This document shows positions 8,976 through 17,213 of a stretch of 64,000 nucleotides of DNA, one piece after another. The translations under genes were made by a program, and so were the position numbers. How positions within the stretch are numbered: position 1 is the stretch's first letter; the number at the start of each line of letters is the position of its first letter. The stretch comes from Mycobacterium gallinarum (GTDB lineage Bacteria > Actinomycetota > Actinomycetes > Mycobacteriales > Mycobacteriaceae), in assembly GCF_010726765.1 (NCBI RefSeq), contig NZ_AP022601.1, forward strand, positions 5,580,001 to 5,644,000, in the 5' to 3' direction. The notes under the pieces are model-generated. The model searched no databases. It worked only from the letters and a program-made list of their open reading frames with translations, and was not told the DNA's origin.

Positions 8976-10012
8976 TGTCCACCCCCAATCGCGAGGTGAC
9001 GGACGCAGCCGTGAGCGCGCTACCCGGTGCGGTGAACCCAATGGCGCTGTCGCTCAACGAGAATCCGTTCCCGCCGCTGCCGTCGGTGCGGTCCGCGCTG
9101 GTGTCCGCCATCGATGCGGGCAACCGGTATCCGGAGTTCCTTCCCGAGCGGCTTCGTACATTGATCGCCGGTCATCTCGGTGTACGCGACGAGCAGGTCG
9201 TCATCGGGGTCGGTGCCACGGGCGTGATCATGCAGGTGCTCAACGCTGTCACGAGCCCCGGCGACAAAATGGTGATGACGTCACCGACGTTCGACGGCTA
9301 TCCGATCTTCGCCCACATGGCCCGGCTGGAGTCGGTCACCGTCAGCCTCGACGAGCACGGCCACCACGACCTAGACGCCATGGCCGACGCTGCCGCGAAG
9401 GCCCGAGTCGTGGTGGTGTGCCGGCCGCACAATCCGACCGGAACGGTCGAGTCGGCGGCCGACATCGGGCGGTTTCTTCAGCGCATCCCGGCCGACACCG
9501 TTGTCGTACTCGACGAGGCGTATGTCGAGTTCCTCGCGCCACACCATCGCATCGACGGTCCTGAACTCGTCGCCCGTTATCCGAATGTCGTTGTGGTGCG
9601 GACTTTCTCGAAGGCATATGGGCTGGCGGGTCTTCGCGTCGGCTACGGATTCTGTGCGTCCGAGCTGGCCCGCAAGCTATGGACCATGCAGCAGCCGTTC
9701 GGTATCGCCATCACCGGAATGGTGGCCGTCGCCGCGTCGTATGACGCCGAAAGCGAGCTGCAACAACGTATTCGGATGATCACCGCCGAACGTCGCTACC
9801 TGCGCATGCGCCTGCGGGCGATGGGGGTGTACAGCACCGATGCTCACGCCAACTTCGTCTATCTGCCACCCTGGGGCCGGCAGTGGCGCGAGGTGTTCGA
9901 CGGTACCGGCCTGAAGGTCCGCGGCTATGCCGACGGCGGTGTACGAATCACCGTCGGCAGCCGTCAGTCCACCCGTGCGGTGGTGAGCGCTGTGCAGGCT
10001 GCGCTGCAGTGA
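8975..10012 (+). CDS. PLP-dependent class I/II aminotransferase (HisC/Pat-like)
   Basis: A 345-residue fold-type I aminotransferase related to histidinol-phosphate and aromatic aminotransferases. The PLP lysine is Lys213 in TFSKAYGLAGLRVGY. Asn153 (RPHNPTGT) and Asp180 (LDEAY) contact the cofactor ring, and the C-terminal substrate arginine lies in GVRITVG. It overlaps the KAS-III-like gene by one base and has GGTGGGAGGA just upstream. There are no histidine genes nearby, so it more likely aminates a ketone or aldehyde made by the ThDP and KAS-III-like enzymes. It is the last gene of the operon; a convergent VOC gene ends ten bases later. Confidence 0.88.
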   Translation: MSTPNREVTDAAVSALPGAVNPMALSLNENPFPPLPSVRSALVSAIDAGNRYPEFLPERLRTLIAGHLGVRDEQVVIGVGATGVIMQVLNAVTSPGDKMVMTSPTFDGYPIFAHMARLESVTVSLDEHGHHDLDAMADAAAKARVVVVCRPHNPTGTVESAADIGRFLQRIPADTVVVLDEAYVEFLAPHHRIDGPELVARYPNVVVVRTFSKAYGLAGLRVGYGFCASELARKLWTMQQPFGIAITGMVAVAASYDAESELQQRIRMITAERRYLRMRLRAMGVYSTDAHANFVYLPPWGRQWREVFDGTGLKVRGYADGGVRITVGSRQSTRAVVSAVQAALQ

Positions 10013-10021
10013 CTGCGTGGA

Positions 10022-10375
10022 TCAGTATTCGACCCTGAATCCGCCGATCAGGCTGATCGTGTTGCCATCGGGATCGGTGAGCGCCGACAGGTGGACCCCC
10101 TTGCTGGCGCCGGTGACGTCGCCGGGCTCGAGTCCGCGTTCGCGGAGCTCAGCCATGTGGGTCTGGAGATCGTCGACGGCGAAGTTCAGCAGCCCGGACC
10201 CCGCGCGTGCGGCGTCGACGAAGACCTGGACCCAACCGCCGGGCACGACCTGCCATTCGACGAGCGTCGGCATCGGGTTGTTGTCGGCCGGGCGCCCGAA
10301 GAGCGTCTCGTACCAGCGGCCGCTCACCTGTAGGTCGGACACCGGCACGACGGCGAGTACATGCTGGATGGACAT
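10022..10375 (-). CDS. VOC (glyoxalase/bleomycin-resistance) family protein
   Basis: A 117-residue single-domain protein of the vicinal-oxygen-chelate superfamily. It begins MSIQHVLAVVPVSDL, shows the second-half segment LLNFAVDDLQTHMAEL and ends with the DPDGNTISLIG signature. Members are metal-dependent isomerases, dioxygenases or sequestering resistance proteins; the substrate is unknown here. AAGGAAGGGA lies upstream of the start. It is transcribed divergently from the MarR gene, a common arrangement in which the MarR protein controls both. Confidence 0.85.
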   Translation of the reverse strand: MSIQHVLAVVPVSDLQVSGRWYETLFGRPADNNPMPTLVEWQVVPGGWVQVFVDAARAGSGLLNFAVDDLQTHMAELRERGLEPGDVTGASKGVHLSALTDPDGNTISLIGGFRVEY

Positions 10376-10384
10376 CGATTCCCT

Positions 10385-10402
10385 TCCTTGTCGTTAAGGA
10401 CA
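10385..10402. promoter_or_regulatory. Short inverted repeat between VOC and MarR genes
   Basis: TCCTT and AAGGA arms flank GTCGTT at 10385-10400, and a shifted TGTC/GACA pair spans 10389-10402. It lies between the divergent starts and overlaps the ribosome binding site region of the VOC gene. It could be a MarR-type operator, but the arms are short and may only reflect the AAGGA ribosome binding site. Confidence 0.25.
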
Positions 10403-10466
10403 GACTCGTGGCAGACGCGAGAGTCATCGCACGGACCCGAGCCTGCCCTGTGCGGTATGAAGGGGC

Positions 10467-10979
10467 GTGCCCTCGCAACCGTCGTGGCCGCGCAAGCGCG
10501 ACCCCATCGAGTTGGCGCGCGCCAACTGGGAGCGCTTCGGCTGGGGTGACGTCGCCGACGGCATGGTGGCGGTCACGTCGGTGATGCGGGCCCACCAGAT
10601 ACTGCTGGCCCGGGTCGAGAACGCGCTGCGGCCGTACGACCTGAGCTTTTCCCGATACGAATTGCTGCGGTTGTTGGCCTTCAGCCGCGGCGGCGCGCTG
10701 CCGATCACCAAGGCGTCGGACCGGCTGCAGGTGCACGTCACCAGCGTCACGCACGCGATCCGGCGGCTGGAGGCCGACGGCCTGGTGGAGCGCACACCCC
10801 ATCCGACCGATGGCCGCACCACGCTGGTGCGGATCACCGATCTCGGCCGGTCGACGGTCGAGGACGCCACCGTCACGCTCAACAGCGAGGTGTTCGCCGA
10901 CATCGGCATGTCCGACAGCGAGTCCCGTGCGCTCGCGGCCTCGATCGAGACGCTGCGCCGTAATTCCGGCGACTTCTAA
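10467..10979 (+). CDS. MarR-family transcriptional regulator
   Basis: A 170-residue winged-helix regulator. The DNA-binding core runs from LSFSRYELLRLLAFSRGG through the recognition helix HVTSVTHAIRRLEADGLVERT to the wing HPTDGRTTLVRITDLGR. The GTG start is preceded by AAGGGG at very short spacing. It resembles the MarR gene that follows rslA in M. tuberculosis (Rv0737), although in this genome five genes separate the two. The stop overlaps the convergent kinase gene by four bases. Its ligand is unknown; the divergent VOC gene is a likely target. Confidence 0.88.
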   Translation: MPSQPSWPRKRDPIELARANWERFGWGDVADGMVAVTSVMRAHQILLARVENALRPYDLSFSRYELLRLLAFSRGGALPITKASDRLQVHVTSVTHAIRRLEADGLVERTPHPTDGRTTLVRITDLGRSTVEDATVTLNSEVFADIGMSDSESRALAASIETLRRNSGDF

Positions 10980-12202
10980 GAGCGCGGAAGCGGGATCGTC
11001 GCGGTCACCGCGGTGCCCGAACCCGGGCGCGACCGGATGTTCAGCCGGCCGCCGACGATCTCGGCTCGTTCGGCCATCGACAGCAGGCCGTAGCCGCCCA
11101 TCTCGTCGCTGCCCAGGGGATGCTCGAAAGTGTCGAAACCGACTCCGTCGTCGACTATTTCGAGCCGGGCGATGTCCCCGGTCTCGCCCGCGTCGACGGC
11201 AAAGGTGAGCCGCGCGGACGTGGCTTTCGCATGTTTGACGACATTTTGCAGGCATTCCTGCGCGATTCGGTACAGCGCGAGCTCGATGTGGTCGGGCACG
11301 CGGGTCTCCACCAGCTCGACGTCGATGCCGACCTGGGGGATGGACCGCGCGAGGCTGGCGAGGCCGCCCGCCAGCCCGAGATCGTCGAGCACAGGCGGAC
11401 GTAGTCCGCTGATGGCGGCGCGCGCTTCGCCCAGCGTCAGATCGACGAGTTCGCGGGCCTTCTCCAACTGTTCGGAGGCAGCCTCTGGATCGTCGGACAC
11501 CGCGCGGCTGGCCGCGTCGAGCCGGTACGACAAGGTGATCAGTCGCTGCGAGATGCCGTCGTGAATATCGCCGGCCAGCCGCCGCCGTTCGAGCTCCTGG
11601 GCCTCGATGACCTGCTCGACGAAGTTCTCGTGGGCTCGTTCGCGAGCGACCAGCTGGCGGTGCAAGCGGGCCTGATGGAGCGCACCGGCGATCAGCCTGC
11701 CGATCACCAGCAGCAGTTCGACGTCGCGAGAGGTGAAGTCGCGGTGCTCGACGGTGTGCACATTGAGCACGCCGACCAGCCCGCCCGGGTCGGTCTCCAT
11801 CGGCACCGACACCATGGACGTGAAGTCCTTGCCGCGCAGGGACTCGAACGGCATGTAGCGCGGATCGGCTTCCTTGTCCTGCCTGATCACCACCGGCTCG
11901 CGGTGGCTGGCGACCCATCCGGAAATGCCCCGGCCCAACGGCAAGCGGATCTTGCCCACCTCGGCGTCGAACGGCGGTGTCGCGCCCGCGAGCGTCAGCG
12001 ACCGGTCGCTGTCGTCGAGGACGTGGACGAAGCACACGTCGCTGGCGGTGGCGGCGGTGATCATCCGTGCGGCCGCCGCGGCCAGCGGCTCGACCCCGGG
12101 CCCCTTGGACGCGGCCTGGATCAGTTCGCGCAGCAGTGCGAGTTCGCGGTCGGTGTCGACGAGGTCGCGGACCGCGTTCGGGGGGCGGGCGTCCGGGCTC
12201 AT
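10976..12202 (-). CDS. GAF-domain sensor histidine kinase (NarL-system type)
   Basis: A soluble 408-residue kinase. A GAF domain occupies about residues 38-178 (SDVCFVHVLDD ... GVLNVHTVEHRDF), a coiled linker follows, then the HisKA_3 dimerisation helix with phospho-His214 in AGDIHDGISQRL. The C-terminal ATPase has the N-box AQECLQNVVKHA, the G1 motif DDGVGFD and GYGLLSMAERAE. No membrane segment is seen, so the signal is probably internal, bound or sensed by GAF. It overlaps the upstream response-regulator gene in an ATGA junction, making a coupled two-component pair. It resembles single-GAF relatives of DevS/DosS. Confidence 0.92.
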   Translation of the reverse strand: MSPDARPPNAVRDLVDTDRELALLRELIQAASKGPGVEPLAAAAARMITAATASDVCFVHVLDDSDRSLTLAGATPPFDAEVGKIRLPLGRGISGWVASHREPVVIRQDKEADPRYMPFESLRGKDFTSMVSVPMETDPGGLVGVLNVHTVEHRDFTSRDVELLLVIGRLIAGALHQARLHRQLVARERAHENFVEQVIEAQELERRRLAGDIHDGISQRLITLSYRLDAASRAVSDDPEAASEQLEKARELVDLTLGEARAAISGLRPPVLDDLGLAGGLASLARSIPQVGIDVELVETRVPDHIELALYRIAQECLQNVVKHAKATSARLTFAVDAGETGDIARLEIVDDGVGFDTFEHPLGSDEMGGYGLLSMAERAEIVGGRLNIRSRPGSGTAVTATIPLPRS

Positions 12203-12870
12203 TGGTAAATGCCCTCGCGGAGGGCGGTCGCCACGGCTCCGGTGCGGTCGCTGACCCCGAGCTTGCGGTAGATCGAGCTCAGGTGCGTCTTGACGGTCTC
12301 GTCGCCGATCACCAGCTTGGACGCGATGGCGCGGTTGGACAGGCCGTTCACGACGTACGAGAGGATCTCGCTCTCGCGCTGCGTCAAACCCTGGCGCGCA
12401 CCGGGCCAGAATTCGTCGCGCTGCATCCGTGCGGCGGTGTCCACCGCCCTGGCGGCCATGCTCGGGTCGATCGCCGTCTCACCGCGGTGCACGAACTCGA
12501 GCTGACGGACGAGCTCGTCGCTGCTGATGCTTTTCAGGAGGTATCCGGACGCGCCTACCCGCAGGGCCTGAAAGAGGTATTGCTCGTCGTCGTAGACGGA
12601 CAGCATGACGACCTTGCGCTTGGGATCGCGACCGCGCAACGCCACGCAGAGGTCCAGGCCGCTGGACCCGTGCATGCGGACGTCGGACAGCACGATGTCG
12701 GGGTTCAACTCGTCGACGACGCTGAGCGCACGTTCGGCGCCGATGGCCTGTCCGACGACCTCCACGCGCTCCCGAAACGCCGCGAGCATGGCCTTGAGAC
12801 CCTCGATCACCATCTCGTGGTCATCGACGAGCACCAGACGAACCGGTGGGCTCAGCTCTTCGGAAGCCAT
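12199..12870 (-). CDS. NarL/LuxR-family response regulator
   Basis: A 223-residue regulator. The receiver domain carries acidic residues in LVLVDDHEM and phospho-acceptor Asp63 in VLSDVRMHGSSG, with the conserved Lys in SGYLLKSISSDE. The C-terminal LuxR helix-turn-helix reads LTQRESEILSYVVNGLSNRAIAS. The ATG at 12870 was preferred to starts further upstream because AAGGTGG lies just before it and the receiver begins at once. It is first in the operon and overlaps the kinase gene by four bases. An inverted repeat 56 bases upstream is a candidate autoregulatory site. Confidence 0.92.
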   Translation of the reverse strand: MASEELSPPVRLVLVDDHEMVIEGLKAMLAAFRERVEVVGQAIGAERALSVVDELNPDIVLSDVRMHGSSGLDLCVALRGRDPKRKVVMLSVYDDEQYLFQALRVGASGYLLKSISSDELVRQLEFVHRGETAIDPSMAARAVDTAARMQRDEFWPGARQGLTQRESEILSYVVNGLSNRAIASKLVIGDETVKTHLSSIYRKLGVSDRTGAVATALREGIYQ

Positions 12871-12925
12871 GTGCACCACCTTATGACCTGGCCTTTTCTC
12901 GGGGAAACGAAGTTGGCATCGACGA

Positions 12926-12941
12926 TCCCCCAAATGGGGGA
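12926..12941. promoter_or_regulatory. Perfect inverted repeat in the divergent promoter region
   Basis: TCCCCC-AAAT-GGGGGA is an exact six-base inverted repeat in the 88-base gap between the response regulator (leftward) and the HAD gene (rightward). It could bind the NarL-type regulator or form a small hairpin. There is no T tract, so it is not a standard terminator. Confidence 0.4.
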
Positions 12942-12958
12942 GGTTGTAACGCTGTGAC

Positions 12959-13780
12959 GTGGGCCACCCTAGCTGCATGCCGACAACGCACGAGACGACT
13001 TGGCGCGCGGGCCGCTTCTGGTGGGACTCCGCATCGCCGGCAGGAACCGGATGTCCGCTGCGCGCGGTGATCTTCGACCTCGATGCCCTGACCGATATCG
13101 AGTGCGAGGGCCACCGAGAGGCGTACAACGCCGCGTTCGCGGCGCATGGTCTGGACTTTCAGTGGTCGGTGACGCGGTACCGGCAGCTGCTCGCGCTCAC
13201 CGATGAGCGACAGCGCGTCGCGGCCGAGCTGCGCAAGCGAGGGGTGGCCACCGAGTCGGACGTGCTGACCAGGCTGCTGGCCGACGACATCTACACGACC
13301 AAGACGATGTTGTTCGACGAGCTGATCCTCGAGCGCGATCTCGCGCCGCGCCCCGGCCTCGTCGACTTCGTCGCCGAAACCTTCGGGGCCGGTGTGCAGG
13401 TCGCCGTCGTGACGAGCGGACAGCGCAGCTGGGCGGAGCCCTTGGTGCGCCAGCTGGTCGGCGAGGGAATCGTCGAGACGGTGGTGACCGCCGAGGACGT
13501 CAAGAAGCCCATGCCGGATTCCGAAGCCCATCGCCTGGCACTCGCCGAGCTCGGGATCACCGCCGAGAACGCGCTCGCGGTCAGCGGCTCGGCCTGCGGG
13601 CTGCGGGCCGCGACGAAATCCGGGCTGGCCACGGTCGTCATCACTGGTGAAGGCGTGCCCGATATCCCGGCCGCTGTCGCGGTGCGGGAGGACTTCGCCG
13701 GCAGCGCACCGCTGCATGTCGCCGACTGCCAGCGTATGCACGGCCGTTGGTGGGCGACACACAAGCGGACCGCCGCTTAA
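12959..13780 (+). CDS. HAD-superfamily hydrolase, CbbY-like, with incomplete motif IV
   Basis: A protein of 273 residues (267 if the ATG at 12977 is used). HAD motif I is IFDLDALTD with nucleophile Asp40 and Asp42, motif II is VAVVTSGQRS, and motif III Lys is in DVKKPMPDS. Motif IV, normally an acidic EDS-type Mg ligand, reads AVSGSACGLRAA and lacks the acid. The cap domain lies between motifs I and II. It may therefore be a weak or inactive phosphatase or a binding protein; its substrate is unknown. No ribosome binding site is close to either start. It is divergent from the two-component operon. Confidence 0.8.
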   Translation: MGHPSCMPTTHETTWRAGRFWWDSASPAGTGCPLRAVIFDLDALTDIECEGHREAYNAAFAAHGLDFQWSVTRYRQLLALTDERQRVAAELRKRGVATESDVLTRLLADDIYTTKTMLFDELILERDLAPRPGLVDFVAETFGAGVQVAVVTSGQRSWAEPLVRQLVGEGIVETVVTAEDVKKPMPDSEAHRLALAELGITAENALAVSGSACGLRAATKSGLATVVITGEGVPDIPAAVAVREDFAGSAPLHVADCQRMHGRWWATHKRTAA

Positions 13781-13786
13781 CCGAAA

Positions 13787-13819
13787 GTGCCGTTTCGGCA
13801 CCGTCTGCGCAGATAAAAT
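13787..13819 (+). promoter_or_regulatory. Hairpin and -10-like element before the serine hydrolase pair
   Basis: GTGCCG-TTT-CGGCAC (13787-13801) is a perfect six-base inverted repeat right after the HAD stop. A TAAAAT element at 13814-13819 follows and could be a -10 box for the hydrolases starting at 13878. The repeat may be an operator or a weak terminator of the HAD gene; there is no T run after it. Confidence 0.35.
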
Positions 13820-13877
13820 TCGCGCGCACGGCGGTGTGTCGTTGGCTGGAGCCGCCGTCGAGGCGGTGAACTAGGTC

Positions 13878-15116
13878 ATGGCTCAGAAAACCGGGGTCGC
13901 AGCCGAGCTTGTCTGCGGCGAGGTCGACGAAGGCTACGGGAAAGTCGCCGACGCGTTTCGGCTGAACATGGCCAGCGGCGCGGAAGTCGGCGCCGCGCTG
14001 ACGGTCTATCGCGACGGCCGCAAAGTCGTCGATCTCTGGGGTGGATTCCGCAATGGGACCACTCGCGCGCCGTGGACGAACGACACCCTGGTCAACACCT
14101 TTTCGACGACCAAAGGTGTTGCCGCGCTGGCCGTCGCGCGAGCCGTTTCGCGTGGGCTCCTCGATTACGACGCACGAGTGGCCGACTACTGGCCCGCGTT
14201 CGCCCAGGGCGGCAAGGAATCGGTCACCGTTCGGCAACTGCTGGCCCATCAGGCCGGGCTGCCGGTGATCAAACCGCTGCTGACCCTTGCCGATATCGCG
14301 GTGCCGGAGCGTCTCTCGGAGCGCTTGGCCGCACAGCCGCCCGCTTGGCCGCCGGGGACCCGCCACGGCTATCACGGCGTCACGCTCGGGTGGTATGCGT
14401 CCGAACTCATCCGCCACGTCGATCCCGAGCGGCGCACTCTCGGCCGGTATTTCGCCGAGGAGATCGCTAGACCGCTGGCCCTGGACTTCCACATCGGGCT
14501 GCCGGACTGGATCGATCGCGATCGGGTTGCGCATCTGCATGTGCCGTCCCAGGTCGCCACGTTGTTGCATCTGCATGTGCTGCCACCGAGGCTGGCGGCC
14601 GCCTGGTTCATCCCGATGACGTTGACCGCGCAGGCCGGTGTCGCATTCGAAGGGGCCAACGGCCTCTCGACGTTCAACCGCGAAGACGTCCGTGTCGTCG
14701 AGATACCGGCCGCCAACGGGACCGGCACCGCTGAATCGGTGGCCAAGCTCTACGGCGACGCCGCCATCGGCGGATCGAAGATCGGTTTGACGCCGGAGGT
14801 CTTCGCCGCCCTGACGGCGCCCCCGGCGTATCCGACAAAGGGTTTGCGCGACAAGGTGTTGCACGTCGACACGTCCTTCTCACTGGGGTTCGGCAGACCC
14901 ATTCCGAACTCTGCGAAATACGTGATCGGATCCTCGGACAAGGCGTTCGGTGCGCCGGGTGCGGGCGGTTCGGTCGGTTTCGCCGATCCCGATACCGGTG
15001 TCGGCTTCGGCTACGTGATGAACAAGCTCGGATTCCATCTGATCAGCGACCCGCGCGCACTTCGGCTGCGGCAGGCGTTGTTCCGCGACGTACTGGGGGC
15101 GAGGCCGCAAAGATGA
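13878..15116 (+). CDS. Serine hydrolase, beta-lactamase/esterase class C family
   Basis: A 412-residue serine beta-lactamase-fold esterase similar to the mycobacterial LipE/LipD/LipL group. The SxxK nucleophile is Ser76 with Lys79 in TFSTTKGVAAL. The Tyr motif is in TRHGYHGVTLGWY, and the C-terminal glycine-rich strand is around GAPGAGGSVGFADP. No signal peptide is obvious. Such proteins hydrolyse short esters or act as carboxylesterases; the physiological substrate is unknown. A second copy follows after 15 bases in the same orientation, about half identical by eye and with the same C terminus (FRDVLGARPQ). The two form a tandem duplication and probably one transcript. Confidence 0.88.
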   Translation: MAQKTGVAAELVCGEVDEGYGKVADAFRLNMASGAEVGAALTVYRDGRKVVDLWGGFRNGTTRAPWTNDTLVNTFSTTKGVAALAVARAVSRGLLDYDARVADYWPAFAQGGKESVTVRQLLAHQAGLPVIKPLLTLADIAVPERLSERLAAQPPAWPPGTRHGYHGVTLGWYASELIRHVDPERRTLGRYFAEEIARPLALDFHIGLPDWIDRDRVAHLHVPSQVATLLHLHVLPPRLAAAWFIPMTLTAQAGVAFEGANGLSTFNREDVRVVEIPAANGTGTAESVAKLYGDAAIGGSKIGLTPEVFAALTAPPAYPTKGLRDKVLHVDTSFSLGFGRPIPNSAKYVIGSSDKAFGAPGAGGSVGFADPDTGVGFGYVMNKLGFHLISDPRALRLRQALFRDVLGARPQR

Positions 15117-15131
15117 GACAACGGGACGCTC

Positions 15132-16328
15132 ATGGGCGGTGACGCCGACGAGGGCTATGGAAAGGTCGTCGACGCGTTTCGTCGCAACTTCGAAGCCGGC
15201 AAGGAAACCGGTGCCGCCGTCGCGGTATATCGCGACGGGCGCAAGGTGGTCGAGCTGTGGGACGGTTACCGCAACGGTGTCACCCGGGAGCCGTGGCAGC
15301 AGGACACCATCGTCAACGTCTTCTCCACCACGAAAGGTATTGCCTCACTTGCGGTCGCGGTCGCCGCGTCGCGCGGACTGATCGGCTATGACGCGAAGGT
15401 CGTCGACTATTGGCCCGAGTTCGCGGAGGGCGGAAAAGACGCGATCACGGTGCGGCAGCTGTTCAGTCACCAGGCCGGGCTGGTCGCGATCACCCCGCCA
15501 TTGACACTCGCCGAGATCGCTGATCCGGAAAGGATGTCGGCGAGAATCGCCGCGCAGGTGCCTGCCTGGCCGCCCGGCACGAGGCACGGCTATCACGCGG
15601 CGACGCTCGGTTGGTATCAGTCCGCGCTCATCCGCAAGGTGGACCCGAAGGGCCGCACGCTCGGCCGGTTCTTCGCCGAGGAGATCGCCGATCCACTGGG
15701 GTTGGACCTTCACATCGGCTTGCCGCCGTCGGTCGACCGCAACCGGGTGGCGCGTCTCGAACCGGTCACCAGGCGCGAAATGCTGCTGCATCTCCACACG
15801 ATGCCGCCGTTGTTCGTCGCAAGTCTGTTCAACCCGAAAAGTCTTCCCGCGCGAGCCTTTGTGGTGGTCGCAGGTGTGAAGGACGCCGGCGATTTCAACC
15901 GCGACGACGTCCGGATACCGGAGATGCCGTCGGTCAACGGGACGACGTCTGCTGACTCGGTTGCCAAACTCTACGGTGCCGCCGCAACCGGCGCCCCGGA
16001 GTTGGGATTGAGCCGACCGGTCCGTGACGCGCTGGAGGCGCCCGCCGTACCGCCCACGCGGGGTATACGCGACAAGGTGATGTTCCTCGACGCGTCGTTC
16101 TCGCTGGGCTTCGGCAAGCCCACGTCCAAATTCGTATTCGGCTCCACCGAAAAGGCTTTCGGATGGCCAGGGCTCGGTGGTTCGTTCGGCTTCGCCGATC
16201 CCGACACCGGCATCGGGTACGGGTATGTGCTGAACAAGCTGGGCTATCACGCCTACAGCGACCCGCGAGAACTAGCGCTGCGACAAGCGCTGTTCCGCGA
16301 CGTGCTCGGGGCGAGGCCTCAGGCCTGA
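15132..16328 (+). CDS. Serine hydrolase, beta-lactamase/esterase class C family (tandem paralogue)
   Basis: A 398-residue paralogue of the preceding gene. The SxxK motif is Ser65/Lys68 in VFSTTKGIASL, the tyrosine block is TRHGYHAATLGWY, and the glycine-rich C-terminal segment is WPGLGGSFGFADPDTG. It lacks the first dozen residues of its neighbour. Differences between the copies are concentrated in the middle third (residues about 180-280), where substrate contacts would be expected, suggesting different ester preferences. Its last 10 bases overlap the convergent mmsB gene. Confidence 0.88.
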   Translation: MGGDADEGYGKVVDAFRRNFEAGKETGAAVAVYRDGRKVVELWDGYRNGVTREPWQQDTIVNVFSTTKGIASLAVAVAASRGLIGYDAKVVDYWPEFAEGGKDAITVRQLFSHQAGLVAITPPLTLAEIADPERMSARIAAQVPAWPPGTRHGYHAATLGWYQSALIRKVDPKGRTLGRFFAEEIADPLGLDLHIGLPPSVDRNRVARLEPVTRREMLLHLHTMPPLFVASLFNPKSLPARAFVVVAGVKDAGDFNRDDVRIPEMPSVNGTTSADSVAKLYGAAATGAPELGLSRPVRDALEAPAVPPTRGIRDKVMFLDASFSLGFGKPTSKFVFGSTEKAFGWPGLGGSFGFADPDTGIGYGYVLNKLGYHAYSDPRELALRQALFRDVLGARPQA

Positions 16329-17200
16329 CCCTTGCGGATCAGCTCGATGACCGCGCTGAAGTCCTTGTCGGCGTCGGTATCGTTGAATTTCGCGTAGATC
16401 TCGGCGGCGTGCGTGCCCAGCGGAGCCGTCGAACCCGTCGACGTGACCGCGTCCATCGCCAGGCCGATGTCCTTGTGCATCAACGCGGTCGCGAAGCCCG
16501 GCTTGAAATCGTTGTTGGCCGGTGAGGTCGGAACCGGTCCCGGCACCGGGCAGTTCGTGTGGATCGCCCAGCAGTTGCCTGTTGCACCGGTGATCACGTC
16601 GAACAGGGACTGGGCGGACAATCCCAGTTTCTCAGCCAGCACGAAGGCCTCGCCCGCGGCGATCTGCTGCACGGCCAGCACCATGTTGTTGCACAGTTTG
16701 GCGGCCTGCCCGGTGCCCGAACCGCCGCAGTGAATGATCTTGCCGGCCAACGGTTCCAGCACTGGCCGTGCCCGCTCGACCGCGGCTTCGTCGCCACCGA
16801 CCATGAAGGCCAGCGTGCCCGCGACCGCACCCTTCACCCCGCCCGACACCGGCGCGTCGAGCTGGGCATGCCCGTGATCGGTGGCCTGCGCGTTGATGGT
16901 GCGTGCATCGTCGACGGAGATGGTCGACGTATCGATGAAGAGCGTACCTTTGGGCGCCGCCGGCAGCGCATCGGCGTACACCGCCTTCACGACGTCGCCG
17001 TTGGGCAGCGAGGTGATCACCACGTCGGCTCCCGACGCCGCCGCGGCGACGCTGTCGAAGACCTGTGCGCCTTTCTCGGCGGCCGCATCCTTCAGCGCGG
17101 CAACTGGATCGAAGCCGTGGACGGTGTGCCCCGCGGCGACGAGGTTGGCCGCCATCGGACCGCCCATGTGGCCCAGCCCGAGGAACGCGATCGTCGACAT
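16319..17200 (-). CDS. mmsB: 3-hydroxyisobutyrate dehydrogenase
   Basis: MmsB oxidises 3-hydroxyisobutyrate to methylmalonate semialdehyde with NAD in valine breakdown. The 293-residue protein has the N-terminal dinucleotide fold FLGLGHMGGPMAANLV, the substrate motif DAPVSGGVKGAVAGTLAFMVGG and the catalytic lysine in GQAAKLCNNMVL. GGAGGCG lies before the ATG. It is third in the mmsA-fadE9-mmsB operon, 13 bases after the acyl-CoA dehydrogenase, the same order as in M. tuberculosis (Rv0753c-Rv0751c). Confidence 0.95.
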   Translation of the reverse strand: MSTIAFLGLGHMGGPMAANLVAAGHTVHGFDPVAALKDAAAEKGAQVFDSVAAAASGADVVITSLPNGDVVKAVYADALPAAPKGTLFIDTSTISVDDARTINAQATDHGHAQLDAPVSGGVKGAVAGTLAFMVGGDEAAVERARPVLEPLAGKIIHCGGSGTGQAAKLCNNMVLAVQQIAAGEAFVLAEKLGLSAQSLFDVITGATGNCWAIHTNCPVPGPVPTSPANNDFKPGFATALMHKDIGLAMDAVTSTGSTAPLGTHAAEIYAKFNDTDADKDFSAVIELIRKGQA

Positions 17201-17213
17201 TGACGCCTCCTGA

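Noticed and set aside
10149..12035. A long open frame antisense to the GAF kinase.
   Set aside because: It is arginine/alanine-rich without family features and mirrors the third-position GC bias of the kinase gene, which has clear domains.
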